Assembly (NCBI GenBank): GCA_905197905.1 | Contig: CAJKAP010000003.1 | Location: 1 to 64,000 of the forward strand | Direction: 5' to 3' | DNA length: 64,000 nucleotides | DNA from: an uncultured Sutterella sp. | GTDB taxonomy: Bacteria; Pseudomonadota; Gammaproteobacteria; Burkholderiales; Burkholderiaceae_F | Shown: positions 1 through 8,216 of the stretch, piece after piece | Layout: every line of letters starts with the position of its first letter | Numbering within the stretch: position 1 is the first letter of the stretch | The notes under the pieces: model-generated | What the model was told of the DNA's origin: nothing | The model's database searches: none | Seen by the model: only the letters and a program-made list of their open reading frames with translations | Program-made: the position numbers and the translations under genes

Positions 1-400
1 AACCAAAATTAGGGACACGGTATGTCAATTTCTGGGAAAACTGACGAACCGTATGACCAGTTTTGTTCAACAAGAAAACTGGAAACCAAAATGATGGACA
101 CGGTACGTCAATTTCTGGAAAAACTGACGAACCGTATGACCAGTTTTGTTCAACAGGAAAACTGGAAACCAAAATTAGGGACACGGTATGTCAATTTCTG
201 GGAAAACTGACGAACCGTATGGTCAGTTTCATTCAAAAGGAAAACCGGAAACCAAAATTAGGGACACGGTATGTCAATTTCTGGAAAAACTGACGAACCG
301 TATGGTCAGTTTCATTCAAAAGGAAAACCGGAAACCAAAATTAGGGATACGGTACGTCAATTTTTAGGAAAACTGACGAACCGTATGACTAGTTTCAAAA
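1..400. repeat. Five tandem copies of an 83-bp hairpin-forming repeat, cut by the window start
   Basis: The segment AAACCAAAAT recurs at 83, 166, 249 and 332, and the window opens inside the same segment, so the period is exactly 83 bp. Units differ by a few substitutions and the last decays near 395-400. Each unit holds a long inverted repeat (ACGGTAYGTCA paired with TGACGAACCGT). Units 1 and 2 hold a second one (CCAGTTTT with AAAACTGG). The two halves of a unit resemble each other, suggesting an older duplication of about 41 bp. Because 83 is not a multiple of 3, reading frames shift every unit, so I do not call the short ORFs here genes. The array continues left of the window. Confidence 0.95.
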
Positions 401-404
401 CAAA

Positions 405-436
405 GAAAAAAGGAGGAATCGCTTCCTCCTTTTTCT
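405..436 (-). terminator. Rho-independent terminator of pyrF
   Basis: A perfect 12-bp stem (407-418 with 423-434, TCGC loop), rich in AAGGAGGAA/TTCCTCCTT. It lies just past the pyrF stop, and a T-rich tract follows on the minus strand. It also separates pyrF from the repeat array. Confidence 0.85.
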
Positions 437-453
437 GCAAGAAAAGTGCCCGA

Positions 454-1278
454 TTATTTGCGTTCGCTCGCAGCAGCGCGAATTGCGAGGCACGTGGTCT
501 TAGCCATTTCGCTTGCGCGTTCCTTCCAGTCTTCTTCACGACTTGCGTAGATGATAGCGCGCCCAGAGTTGATCACCATGCCGCGCCCATTGGTATCAAG
601 ACCAGCTAAGACAGACGCGTGAATATCGCCACCCTGAGCACCGATACCTGGCACCAAGAGATTGAGATCAGGGGCAATTTCGCGTACGCGTTGAAGTTCA
701 TGTGGATAGGTGGCTCCAACCACTAACCCCAAAGAGCCGTTCGTGTTCCACTGCGTCTGAGCCAGACGTGCAATGCGCTCGAAAAGCTTTTCTCCCCCCA
801 CATCCAACATCTGGAAGTCGTCCCCACCAGGGTTCGAGGTGCGGCAAAGCAAATAGGCACCTTTATTTTCGTAGGCCAAATAAGGTTCAACCGTGTCATG
901 TCCCATAAAAGGAGAAAGAGTCACACAGTCAGCTTTGTATCGCTCAAACGCTTCCTTGGCATAGTGTTCGGCCGTGGAGCCAATGTCCCCACGCTTTGCG
1001 TCCAAAATAACAGGAATATCGGGGTAGTTCTGGTGGATATAGTCGATGATCGCGGAGAGCGCTTCTTCTGCGGCGCCAGAAGCAAAGTAGGCAATCTGGG
1101 GCTTGAATGCGCAGGCCCAAGAAGCCGTTGCATCAACGATGCCACAACAGAAGGTGTAGAGTGCGTCGGAGCGACCAGCTAACTCTAAGGGGAATTTTGC
1201 GGGGTTAGGATCCAGACCGACACAGAGCATCGAGTCGGAGGTTTCCCAACGTTGGCGGAGCATTTCGATGTATGTCAT
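454..1278 (-). CDS. pyrF: Orotidine 5'-phosphate decarboxylase (PyrF, type 2 family)
   Basis: Decarboxylates OMP to UMP, the last step of de novo pyrimidine synthesis, in the cytoplasm. The 274-residue protein carries LCVGLDPNP near residues 18-26 and the catalytic motif DAKRGDIG at 93-100 (Lys95, Asp98), typical of the longer pyrF type 2 family of betaproteobacteria. I start at ATG 1278, which begins MTYIEML; an in-frame ATG 45 bases upstream would add 15 residues with no family match. The gene is monocistronic, followed by a strong hairpin and divergent from the thiol protein gene to its right. Identification is firm. Confidence 0.93.
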   Translation of the reverse strand: MTYIEMLRQRWETSDSMLCVGLDPNPAKFPLELAGRSDALYTFCCGIVDATASWACAFKPQIAYFASGAAEEALSAIIDYIHQNYPDIPVILDAKRGDIGSTAEHYAKEAFERYKADCVTLSPFMGHDTVEPYLAYENKGAYLLCRTSNPGGDDFQMLDVGGEKLFERIARLAQTQWNTNGSLGLVVGATYPHELQRVREIAPDLNLLVPGIGAQGGDIHASVLAGLDTNGRGMVINSGRAIIYASREEDWKERASEMAKTTCLAIRAAASERK

Positions 1279-1451
1279 TCTACCTACTTGCTTGGAAAAA
1301 ATGGAGTTAGGCAATTCTAACAAAAGCGATGTGTTGCAAAGTGTTTAACGAGCGGTTTTTCGTACAAGTCCTAGTTTTTTTAAGTTGGCGATTTAGGTAG
1401 ACTAGAAAAAGCCTTTCCGTAAGGCGGTTGCAATCAAGAAGGAACACTCTT

Positions 1452-2069
1452 ATGAAACTAAATCGTCGTAGCGTATTAGGCCTCTTAGGTTTAGGGGCTC
1501 TCGCTCCAGCTGCTTTTGCTGCTGAAGCTCAGAAGAAACGTGAATGGCCGAAAAAGCCCACGATTCCGACCGATTTCAATGCTGAAGAATTTTTCGTTGA
1601 ATTGTCCGAACAGGGTAAGGGTTTGGAATTCAAAGGGAAAGAAGGCAACCCCGTTGTTTACATTGTCTTTGACTCCCAGTGCCCGTGGTGCCAGTGGCAG
1701 TTTAAGGAATTCGCCCCGTTCTTGGGTCAGGTAACCTTTAAGTGGTTCCCTGTGGCTGTGTTGAACCCGTGGAGCGAATTGCAAGGCGCAACGATTTTGG
1801 CTGCTAGCGACCCTGTGGCTAAGTTCAAAGAACATGAGCAGCACTTCAAGGATGCTGACTTCCGTGGCTTAGATGTTCGCGGTAAAGAAGCTGAAATTCC
1901 GATGGAAAAGCGCAAAGACGTTTGGACGAATTCCCGCATTGCACGCCGTGCTGGCACGCGTACGGTCCCGTTCGCTGTGATGCTCAAAGACGGTAAGTAC
2001 ATCCCGCTCAACGAAACGAAGACGGATGAATTTGCTAAGTTGACTGGTTTGACGCCGAAAGCTGAATAA
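1452..2069 (+). CDS. Exported DsbG/DsbC-like thiol:disulfide protein
   Basis: A 205-residue exported thioredoxin-fold protein. Residues 1-24 form a signal peptide with a twin-arginine-like start (NRRSVLGLL), so Tat export is possible but unproven. The active site is C77-P-W-C80 after FDSQ, and the cis-proline loop is T171-V-P173. This layout fits the catalytic domain of DsbC/DsbG isomerases, but the usual N-terminal dimerisation domain is shortened to about 40 residues. It would act on disulfides in the periplasm. The start is set by AAGGA about 10 bases before ATG 1452. A strong terminator follows. Whether it is an isomerase, oxidase or chaperone is not decided by sequence. Confidence 0.8.
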   Translation: MKLNRRSVLGLLGLGALAPAAFAAEAQKKREWPKKPTIPTDFNAEEFFVELSEQGKGLEFKGKEGNPVVYIVFDSQCPWCQWQFKEFAPFLGQVTFKWFPVAVLNPWSELQGATILAASDPVAKFKEHEQHFKDADFRGLDVRGKEAEIPMEKRKDVWTNSRIARRAGTRTVPFAVMLKDGKYIPLNETKTDEFAKLTGLTPKAE

Positions 2070-2088
2070 GCTACGCGATTGAATGGTC

Positions 2089-2118
2089 AAAAACGGAGAG
2101 GAAACTCTCCGTTTTTTT
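2089..2118 (+). terminator. Terminator of the DsbG-like gene
   Basis: AAACGGAGAG and CTCTCCGTTT flank a GAAA tetraloop, followed by a run of T. Confidence 0.92.
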
Positions 2119-2125
2119 CGCCCGA

Positions 2126-2220
2126 AAAAAGAGAAAAGCCCCGACACAGCAATGTGCGTCGAGGCTTAGAAGCTCTTTTTCTAGAGCGTAGCGACCCTCT
2201 TTCAGGTAAGAGTCGCTACG
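2126..2220 (-). terminator. Terminator region of groL (two hairpins)
   Basis: Downstream of groL on the minus strand there is first a 9-bp hairpin (2187-2195 with 2212-2220, CGTAGCGAC/GTCGCTACG). A second imperfect stem follows (2137-2168, AAGCC...GGCTT), and it runs into a T-rich tract on the minus strand. The second is the likelier terminator. Confidence 0.7.
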
Positions 2221-2232
2221 GTGTCTTGGCAA

Positions 2233-3867
2233 TTACATCATGCCTGGCATGCCATCCATGCCGCCCATGGCAGGCATGGGTTTCTGTTCCTGCGGATATT
2301 CGGCAACCATGCAGTCGGTCGTCAAAATCAAGGAAGCAACGGAAGCGGCGTTCAACAAGGCAGTGCGAGTCACCTTGGTCGGGTCCAAGACGCCCATTTC
2401 AACCATGTCGCCGTATTCGCCAGACTGGGCATTGTAGCCGTAGTTACCCTGGCCGTGAGCGACCTGATTCACCACAACGCTAGGTTCTTCACCAGCGTTC
2501 TTGACGATCTGACGGAGCGGTTCTTCCATAGCGCGCAAGACGATACGGATACCAGCGTTCTGTTCGTCGTTGTCACCCTTCAAATCAGCGATAGCCTGTT
2601 TGGCGCGGATGAGAGCAACACCGCCACCCGGGACGATACCTTCTTCAACAGCAGCGCGGGTAGCGTGTAAAGCGTCTTCCACACGAGCCTTCTTTTCCTT
2701 CATTTCAACTTCAGTAGCAGCGCCAACCTTGATCAAGGCAACACCGCCAGCCAACTTGGCCACGCGTTCCTGAAGTTTTTCACGGTCGTAGTCGCTCGTA
2801 GCAACTTCGATCTGGGTGCGAATGTTCTTGATGCGGTTTTCGATCGCTTCAGTGGCACCAGCACCATCGATAATCGTGGTGTTTTCCTTCGTCACTTCGA
2901 TCTTCTTGGCGGAGCCCAACTGTTCGAGGGTAGCCTTATCGAGAGAGAGACCGACTGTGCTGGAGATAACCGTACCACCGGTCAAGACAGCGATGTCTTC
3001 GAGCATGGCGGTGCGACGATCGCCGAAGCCAGGAGCCTTAATAGCAACAACCTTGAGGATGCCGCGGATGGAGTTCACCACCAAGGTGGCAAGAGCTTCA
3101 CCGTCGATATCTTCAGCGATGATCACGAGCGGGCGACCAGATTTGGCAACTTGTTCGAGGATCGGGAGAAGTTCACGGATGTTGCTGATCTTCTTGTCGT
3201 GCAAGAGGAAGTAGGCGTTTTCAAAAACGGTAGCCTGCTTTTCAGCAACGTTGATGAAGTACGGGGAGAGATAGCCACGATCGAACTGCATACCTTCAAC
3301 GACTTCGAGTTCGTTGTTGAGGCTCTTGCCATCTTCAACGGTAATCACGCCTTCCTTACCCACTTTGTCCATGGCTTCGGAAATGATTTCACCGATTTCG
3401 GAGTCGGAGTTAGCAGAGATAGAACCAACCTGAGCGATTTCCTTGCTCGTCGTCGTGGTCTTGCTGAGTTTCTTCAATTCAGCGATAGCGGCAGCGACAG
3501 CCTTGTCGATACCACGCTTCAAGTCCATGGGGTTCATGCCAGCGGCAACGAACTTCATACCTTCGTCAACGATCGCCTGAGCGAGAACCGTAGCGGTCGT
3601 CGTACCGTCACCAGCGTTGTCGCTCGTCTTGGAAGCAACTTCGCGCACCATGCTGGCGCCCATGTTTTCAAACTTATCTTTCAATTCGATTTCTTTGGCG
3701 ACGGACACACCATCCTTCGTGACCGTAGGACCACCAAAGGCGCGTTCGAGCACAACGTTACGACCCTTCGGGCCAAGCGTCACTTTCACAGCATCAGCCA
3801 ACACATTAATGCCACGGACCATCTTCGAGCGGGCATCATCACCAAAAAGAACCTGCTTAGCAGCCAT
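2233..3867 (-). CDS. groL: Chaperonin GroEL (60 kDa)
   Basis: Large subunit of the ATP-driven GroEL-GroES folding chamber. The length (544 residues) is normal. The ATP-site motif D87-G-T-T-T is in the canonical place, and the C-terminus ends in the usual Gly-Met-rich tail (GGMDGMPGMM). It lies 50 bases behind groES and is surely co-transcribed with it from the heat-shock promoter near 4322-4351. No unusual residues were noted. Confidence 0.99.
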   Translation of the reverse strand: MAAKQVLFGDDARSKMVRGINVLADAVKVTLGPKGRNVVLERAFGGPTVTKDGVSVAKEIELKDKFENMGASMVREVASKTSDNAGDGTTTATVLAQAIVDEGMKFVAAGMNPMDLKRGIDKAVAAAIAELKKLSKTTTTSKEIAQVGSISANSDSEIGEIISEAMDKVGKEGVITVEDGKSLNNELEVVEGMQFDRGYLSPYFINVAEKQATVFENAYFLLHDKKISNIRELLPILEQVAKSGRPLVIIAEDIDGEALATLVVNSIRGILKVVAIKAPGFGDRRTAMLEDIAVLTGGTVISSTVGLSLDKATLEQLGSAKKIEVTKENTTIIDGAGATEAIENRIKNIRTQIEVATSDYDREKLQERVAKLAGGVALIKVGAATEVEMKEKKARVEDALHATRAAVEEGIVPGGGVALIRAKQAIADLKGDNDEQNAGIRIVLRAMEEPLRQIVKNAGEEPSVVVNQVAHGQGNYGYNAQSGEYGDMVEMGVLDPTKVTRTALLNAASVASLILTTDCMVAEYPQEQKPMPAMGGMDGMPGMM

Positions 3868-3917
3868 TTCTGTATTCCTTAGAAAAATTGTTCAACTAAA
3901 TTTCGGAGCAGTGCGGA

Positions 3918-4205
3918 TTAGGCCAACACGCCCATGATGTCTTCTTCACGCATCACGAGGAGCTCTTCACCGTCAACCTTCACGGTCTGACCAGAGTACT
4001 TACCGAAAAGAACACGGTCACCGACCTTCACATCCAAAGCGATAATGCGACCAGCTTCATCGCGCTTGCCAGGGCCCACGGCGATCACTTCGCCTTGGTC
4101 GGGTTTTTCACCAGCGGTGTCGGGAATAACGATACCGAAGGCAGTAGTAGTTTCGGCTTCGAGGCGCTTGATAATAACGCGGTCGTGCAACGGACGAATT
4201 TGCAT
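3918..4205 (-). CDS. groES: Co-chaperonin GroES (10 kDa)
   Basis: Lid of the GroEL chamber. The 95-residue protein begins MQIRPLHDRVIIKR and has the mobile loop region TTTAFGIVIPDTA and the usual C-terminal YSGQTVKVDGEELL core. I start at ATG 4205 with GGAG about 10 bases upstream; the longer frame to 4271 has no family support. First gene of the groES-groL operon. Confidence 0.98.
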   Translation of the reverse strand: MQIRPLHDRVIIKRLEAETTTAFGIVIPDTAGEKPDQGEVIAVGPGKRDEAGRIIALDVKVGDRVLFGKYSGQTVKVDGEELLVMREEDIMGVLA

Positions 4206-4281
4206 TTGATACTCCAAATCAAGAATTGCGTAGCGAGCAGATAATGAACAAATGAACTCGCTAATTAGCAAAAGGGTTCAC

Positions 4282-4303
4282 GCCTCCGCAAAAAAGAGGA
4301 GGC
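4282..4303 (-). promoter_or_regulatory. Stem-loop at the 5' end of the groES leader
   Basis: GCCTCC and GGAGGC (4282-4287 with 4298-4303) form a 6-bp GC-rich stem about 12 nt from the transcript start predicted by the heat-shock promoter. A 5' stem of this type could protect the mRNA. A further inverted repeat, TAGCGAG/CTCGCTA (4231-4237 with 4257-4263), lies nearer the start codon. It is not a CIRCE element. Confidence 0.45.
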
Positions 4304-4321
4304 TTTTTCACTTTTATTAGC

Positions 4322-4351
4322 TATATGGGGATAGGTCGTGAGAAAAACAAG
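4322..4351 (-). promoter_or_regulatory. Sigma-32 (RpoH) promoter of groES-groL
   Basis: On the minus strand CTTGTTT (4345-4351) is followed after 14 bases by CCCCATATA (4322-4330). The latter matches the RpoH -10 consensus CCCCATNTA exactly, and the -35 is close to CTTGAAA. Position and direction fit groES. Confidence 0.85.
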
Positions 4352-4473
4352 TCCTCAGAGAAAAATAGTTACAGTTTCGCGCTTTCCTTTGAAAGAGAGA
4401 GGATTGGCAGTGCTCGTCACAGTATTAGAATGAGTTTTCCCATCTGCTGCTTTATAAAAAACGTTGTTGAGAT

Positions 4474-5967
4474 ATGAAATTGCCCCTTGTTTCGTTTGGT
4501 TTGAAGAAAGTCGCCATTTTTGGTTTGATGAGTTTGGCGCTCTGTATGCAAGATGCCGCCTTTGCTCGTAAAGCAACTCCCCCGCAGCCCCCGGTTGAAA
4601 AAGCTGAATTGGAAGCGAATTTGCCCGCGCCATTGGCGAAAGCGGCTAAAGACTTCAAAATTCCTCTATCTGCGATGACTATTAGTGTGAGAGCGCTCGA
4701 CGGGTCGGTAAAACCTATTTTGTCGGTGAATGGTCAGCATCCGGTAGCCCCCGCCTCGACGGAAAAGTTGATCACCACGCTTGCGGCACTCGAACTTTTG
4801 GGGCCAGATTACCACTGGGTGACGCGCTTTTATGCGGATAAGCGCCCCGAAAATGGTCATATCGGTACGCTTTATATGCAGGGAGGTGGAGATCCTACCT
4901 GGACGATTGAACAGTTTCAGCTTGAAGTAGAGCGCCTAGCCGCCCACGGTATCACGCATATCGATGGGGATTTTGTCGTGGATCGCGCGCTCTTTAATTT
5001 GCCAGAAGGTGATCCAGATGCTTTTGATGGTAAAGGGAACCGCCCTTATAACCAATTCCCTGATGCCGCGCTTGTGAACTATAACAACACGAGTTTTGAA
5101 TTCGTGCCTGATGAAACGCAGAACGTCGCGCACGTCATTACCGTGCCAACGCTGGCGGGGGTGGTTGTGCCAGCGTCGATTCCTTTAGGAAAAGGAAAGT
5201 GCGGCGACTGGAAAGGCTTTCATGTCAAAGCGACCGACAACGGCCAAAAGGAAGTCGTGTTTGAAGGTGACTACCCAAGTGCCTGTGGTCCCAAGGTCTA
5301 CAACATGGTTTCTTTTAATAAGAATGAATTCTTGGAGCGCACCTTCCGTACGATTTGGGAAAAGGATGGTCGCACTTGGAGTGGCCACGTTGTGGAAGGA
5401 ACGATTCCTGAAAAAGCCGAGCAGATCATGGTGCACGTCTCGCAGCCTTTGCGAGAAGTGGTTGCGCTCACCAATAAGTGGTCTAACAACCAGATTGCGC
5501 GCCACCTCTTTTTGAGCACTTCTGCCGCAAGTGGTCTTCCTGGTCTGAAGGCTTATGATTTGCCAACGAGTCGCGCCACGATTATGAGCTGGTTGCAAAG
5601 TTTGGGAGTTAACACCCAAGGCTTTGTGCTCGATAATGGCTCGGGACTTTCTCGCACCTCTCGCGTGACTGCTGATGGTATGGCGCAGATGCTTGTGGCT
5701 GGCTGGTCTAGCCCCTACATGAGTGAATATATGTCTTCACTACCTATTTCTGGGGTGGACGGCACAATGCGTAAACGTAAGACCGCTAAGACCTACGCGC
5801 ATATGAAAACGGGGTACTTAGAAAACGTTCGAGCTATTGGGGGTTATGTCCAAACGAAGAGTGGTAAGCGCTACGCCGTTTTTGCTACTGTGCACGATGG
5901 ACAAGCCGTCTGGCAAGGTATTCCCTTCTTGGACCGTGTGATTGAATGGGTTCACGAGTTGCCTTAA
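4474..5967 (+). CDS. dacB: D-alanyl-D-alanine carboxypeptidase/endopeptidase, PBP4 type
   Basis: A periplasmic low-molecular-mass penicillin-binding protein (peptidase family S13) that trims pentapeptides or cuts peptide cross-links in peptidoglycan. It has 497 residues with a signal peptide over about residues 1-31. The three active-site motifs are S95-T-E-K98, S337-N-N339 and K445-T-G447. The 240-residue stretch between the first two motifs fits the inserted domain of the PBP4 family. Monocistronic, divergent from groES, with a shared terminator towards the dsbD-like gene. Confidence 0.93.
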   Translation: MKLPLVSFGLKKVAIFGLMSLALCMQDAAFARKATPPQPPVEKAELEANLPAPLAKAAKDFKIPLSAMTISVRALDGSVKPILSVNGQHPVAPASTEKLITTLAALELLGPDYHWVTRFYADKRPENGHIGTLYMQGGGDPTWTIEQFQLEVERLAAHGITHIDGDFVVDRALFNLPEGDPDAFDGKGNRPYNQFPDAALVNYNNTSFEFVPDETQNVAHVITVPTLAGVVVPASIPLGKGKCGDWKGFHVKATDNGQKEVVFEGDYPSACGPKVYNMVSFNKNEFLERTFRTIWEKDGRTWSGHVVEGTIPEKAEQIMVHVSQPLREVVALTNKWSNNQIARHLFLSTSAASGLPGLKAYDLPTSRATIMSWLQSLGVNTQGFVLDNGSGLSRTSRVTADGMAQMLVAGWSSPYMSEYMSSLPISGVDGTMRKRKTAKTYAHMKTGYLENVRAIGGYVQTKSGKRYAVFATVHDGQAVWQGIPFLDRVIEWVHELP

Positions 5968-5975
5968 GCTGACAC

Positions 5976-6022
5976 ACCAAAGAGAAACGCACCGAAAAAT
6001 CGGTGCGTTTTCTCTTGGGTGT
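5976..6022. terminator. Bidirectional terminator between dacB and the dsbD-like gene
   Basis: A long near-perfect hairpin: AGAGAAACGCACCGA pairs with TCGGTGCGTTTTCTCT around an A-rich loop. It lies between two convergent genes. Confidence 0.9.
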
Positions 6023-6027
6023 TGAGT

Positions 6028-8175
6028 TTATTTGGCGTTTTCTTTTAACGCATCAATGATCGTCTCTGGTGTCAAGAATTGTGGCAACACCGTGACCTGA
6101 CCATTGGGCTTATAGACCAGGTAGAGTGGCACGCCAGAGCGTTTGAAGCGTTCGAGCTCTTTGGTGATACGTGGATCGTAGTTCGTCCAGTCACCGATGA
6201 AACGCGCATAGTTATATTTGTTGAAAGCTTCGCTCACATTCTCGCGCTTAATCGCGGTCGCTTCGTTTGCTTGGCAAGCAATACACCAAGCCGCCGTGAA
6301 GTCCACAAAGACTGGTCGGCCTTGAGAGAGGGCGCTTTGAACCGCTTCAGGAGACCAAGCTTCCCAATCGCCTTCAATATCTACACTGCAAGTGCGATCG
6401 TAGTAGCCTAAGCCCACCGTGCCGACGACACCAGCTAAGGCAAGGCAAAGTGCGCCGATGAGAACCGTGTAGCGACCTTTGCCCCACTGCTGGCGACCAA
6501 AGAGCCAGCAAACGAGTGCGGTAGCAATGACTGCACCACCCACGGCAACTAACCCAGGCCATTCAATCTGCTGAGAGAGCACCCAACCGAGCCAGAGCGC
6601 GGCGGCCAACATTGGGATCGCCATAATACGGCGGAAGGTGTTCATCCAAGCGCCTGGACGCGGCATGAGTCGAACCCAAGAGGGAGAGACGCAAAGCGCA
6701 AGCCAAGGAATGGACATCCCAAGACCAAGGGCGACGAAAATGCCAAGTGCTTCAATAGAGGGACGCGTTAGGGCGTAACCCAGAGCGGCTCCCATGAAGG
6801 GCGCGGTACAGGGACTTGCAACCACTACAGCCAAGACACCCGTCAAGAAGGAGTGGAACGTGCTACCTTTCTTCGCTTTATTGGCGTTACCTAAATTGCT
6901 ACCCAGGGTGAATTCGTAGACACCAAGAAGGTTTAACGAAATAGCCACAAAGAGGAGTAAGAGCGCAGCGACGACCCAAGAGCTCTGCAACTGGAAGCCC
7001 CAACCAAAGGCCATTCCAAAGGAGCGCAACGCAATAAGCGCACCAGAGAGAATGAGCATACAGACCGTGACCCCTGCTGTGAAGGCAAGCCCATGTGGGA
7101 GAAGCGGTTCACCGCGACGCTGACCTTCGACGAGCGAGAGAATCTTGAGCGAGAGCACGGGGAAAACGCAGGGCATCAAATTAAGCATGAAGCCACCGGC
7201 GAGCGCAAGAAGGAGCGCCGTCCAGAGCGTTAAAGAGGTTTCTTCATCGTGGTTGATGATCTTGGGCTGATCAGCGTTTAACGGGCGAACAACCGTGCCG
7301 GCACTCACATCAACCGTTGCTTCTGCTGCCCAACCACCTTGCTTTTCAGGGCCACCATCTGCGACGAAAACGCCACGCAGAGACTTGGGTTCCGTCTTCG
7401 CAAATTCTTCATTGAGCGTGAAGTAAAGCGATGTAGCGCCATCTTTATCCTTGGCGTATTGGCCAGGATCGGTGAGCACAAATTGATTGGCCTCTAAGGG
7501 ATAGAAAACCAAGGAGTGTTGCACTTTCACGATGTCAGCTGGGAGCTGGATGCGAATCTTCGTTCCTTCCTGAGTCCCTACGGCTTTGATTGCCGTGTGC
7601 TTTTCTGGAATGAGGCGCAACCCGCGGCGCAGGAGTTCTGCATCGGCGCTTGGATCCGCGGCAACCTTGTAAGGCAACTCAATACTCGCCGTAGCGTGCC
7701 CTGGCACACAAAGATCCTTACAGGCTAAGTAGTCTGCTTCAACCGTAATCGTGGCTTTCCCATTTCCCGCGTCACGAGGCACCGAGACCGTAAAGGGGAA
7801 AACGGTTTCGCCATTGTAGGCAAAGCTCACAATCCCTTGCGTTTCAATGCGCTCTGGGAAGGGGAACTGTGGCTCAGAGGCTGTCATTTCATGGGGAAGC
7901 GAGAAGGTAAAACGCGTAGCGAGCCCAGCGTCGCCTGGCATCGTCCAATAGGTGTGCCAGCCATTTTCCTGCTTGATCACAACGGCGAGCTGATTAAGCC
8001 CTTGCGGCACGATCGCATCTTTTTCAGCAATAAGACGCACGGAGACCGCAGGCTGCTCGATGTCAGACTTCGAGGAAGCCTGGCCCGGAAGTGACCATCC
8101 ACCAGCGGCCATTGCGGTGCTAGAGAGCCCGATGAGCGTGGCAGATAAAGCGAGGAATCGTTTGATCCAACCCAT
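6028..8175 (-). CDS. DsbD/ScsB-like thiol:disulfide reductase
   Basis: A 715-residue membrane protein that should carry electrons from cytoplasmic thioredoxin to periplasmic thiol partners. Residues 1-24 are a signal peptide. A large periplasmic N-terminal region has the cysteine pair C152-K-D-L-C156. A multi-helix membrane core (about 315-590) has the redox cysteines in MPC336VFP and SPC456TAP. The C-terminal thioredoxin domain has W630-C-I-A-C634 with cis-Pro in G681-V-P683. The large N-terminal domain is more like ScsB than classical DsbD. It lies 41 bases behind hemL on the same strand and may be co-transcribed. No ScsA, ScsC or ScsD gene is adjacent. Possible partners are the DsbG-like protein at 1452 or unseen ones. 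Confidence 0.88.
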   Translation of the reverse strand: MGWIKRFLALSATLIGLSSTAMAAGGWSLPGQASSKSDIEQPAVSVRLIAEKDAIVPQGLNQLAVVIKQENGWHTYWTMPGDAGLATRFTFSLPHEMTASEPQFPFPERIETQGIVSFAYNGETVFPFTVSVPRDAGNGKATITVEADYLACKDLCVPGHATASIELPYKVAADPSADAELLRRGLRLIPEKHTAIKAVGTQEGTKIRIQLPADIVKVQHSLVFYPLEANQFVLTDPGQYAKDKDGATSLYFTLNEEFAKTEPKSLRGVFVADGGPEKQGGWAAEATVDVSAGTVVRPLNADQPKIINHDEETSLTLWTALLLALAGGFMLNLMPCVFPVLSLKILSLVEGQRRGEPLLPHGLAFTAGVTVCMLILSGALIALRSFGMAFGWGFQLQSSWVVAALLLLFVAISLNLLGVYEFTLGSNLGNANKAKKGSTFHSFLTGVLAVVVASPCTAPFMGAALGYALTRPSIEALGIFVALGLGMSIPWLALCVSPSWVRLMPRPGAWMNTFRRIMAIPMLAAALWLGWVLSQQIEWPGLVAVGGAVIATALVCWLFGRQQWGKGRYTVLIGALCLALAGVVGTVGLGYYDRTCSVDIEGDWEAWSPEAVQSALSQGRPVFVDFTAAWCIACQANEATAIKRENVSEAFNKYNYARFIGDWTNYDPRITKELERFKRSGVPLYLVYKPNGQVTVLPQFLTPETIIDALKENAK

Positions 8176-8216
8176 AAAAGTTTCCTTCTTCGCTTCCCGT
8201 TCGCGGGAAGAATTAA

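Noticed and set aside
1..400. CRISPR array
   Set aside because: The 83-bp units follow each other directly with no unique spacers, and no cas gene is present.
22..609. Three overlapping short ORFs across the tandem repeats
   Set aside because: They exist because an open segment is repeated. The 83-bp period shifts frame each unit, and none has a family match or sensible start.
3151..3882. A 243-residue open frame antisense to groL
   Set aside because: Shadow of groL, with no recognisable domain.
4206..4280. CIRCE element (HrcA operator) before groES
   Set aside because: The inverted repeat TAGCGAG-N19-CTCGCTA does not match TTAGCACTC-N9-GAGTGCTAA in sequence or spacing.
4282..4312. Plus-strand terminator between groES and dacB
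   Set aside because: The hairpin and following T run look like one, but no plus-strand transcript would reach it. It fits better as the 5' stem-loop of the groES mRNA.
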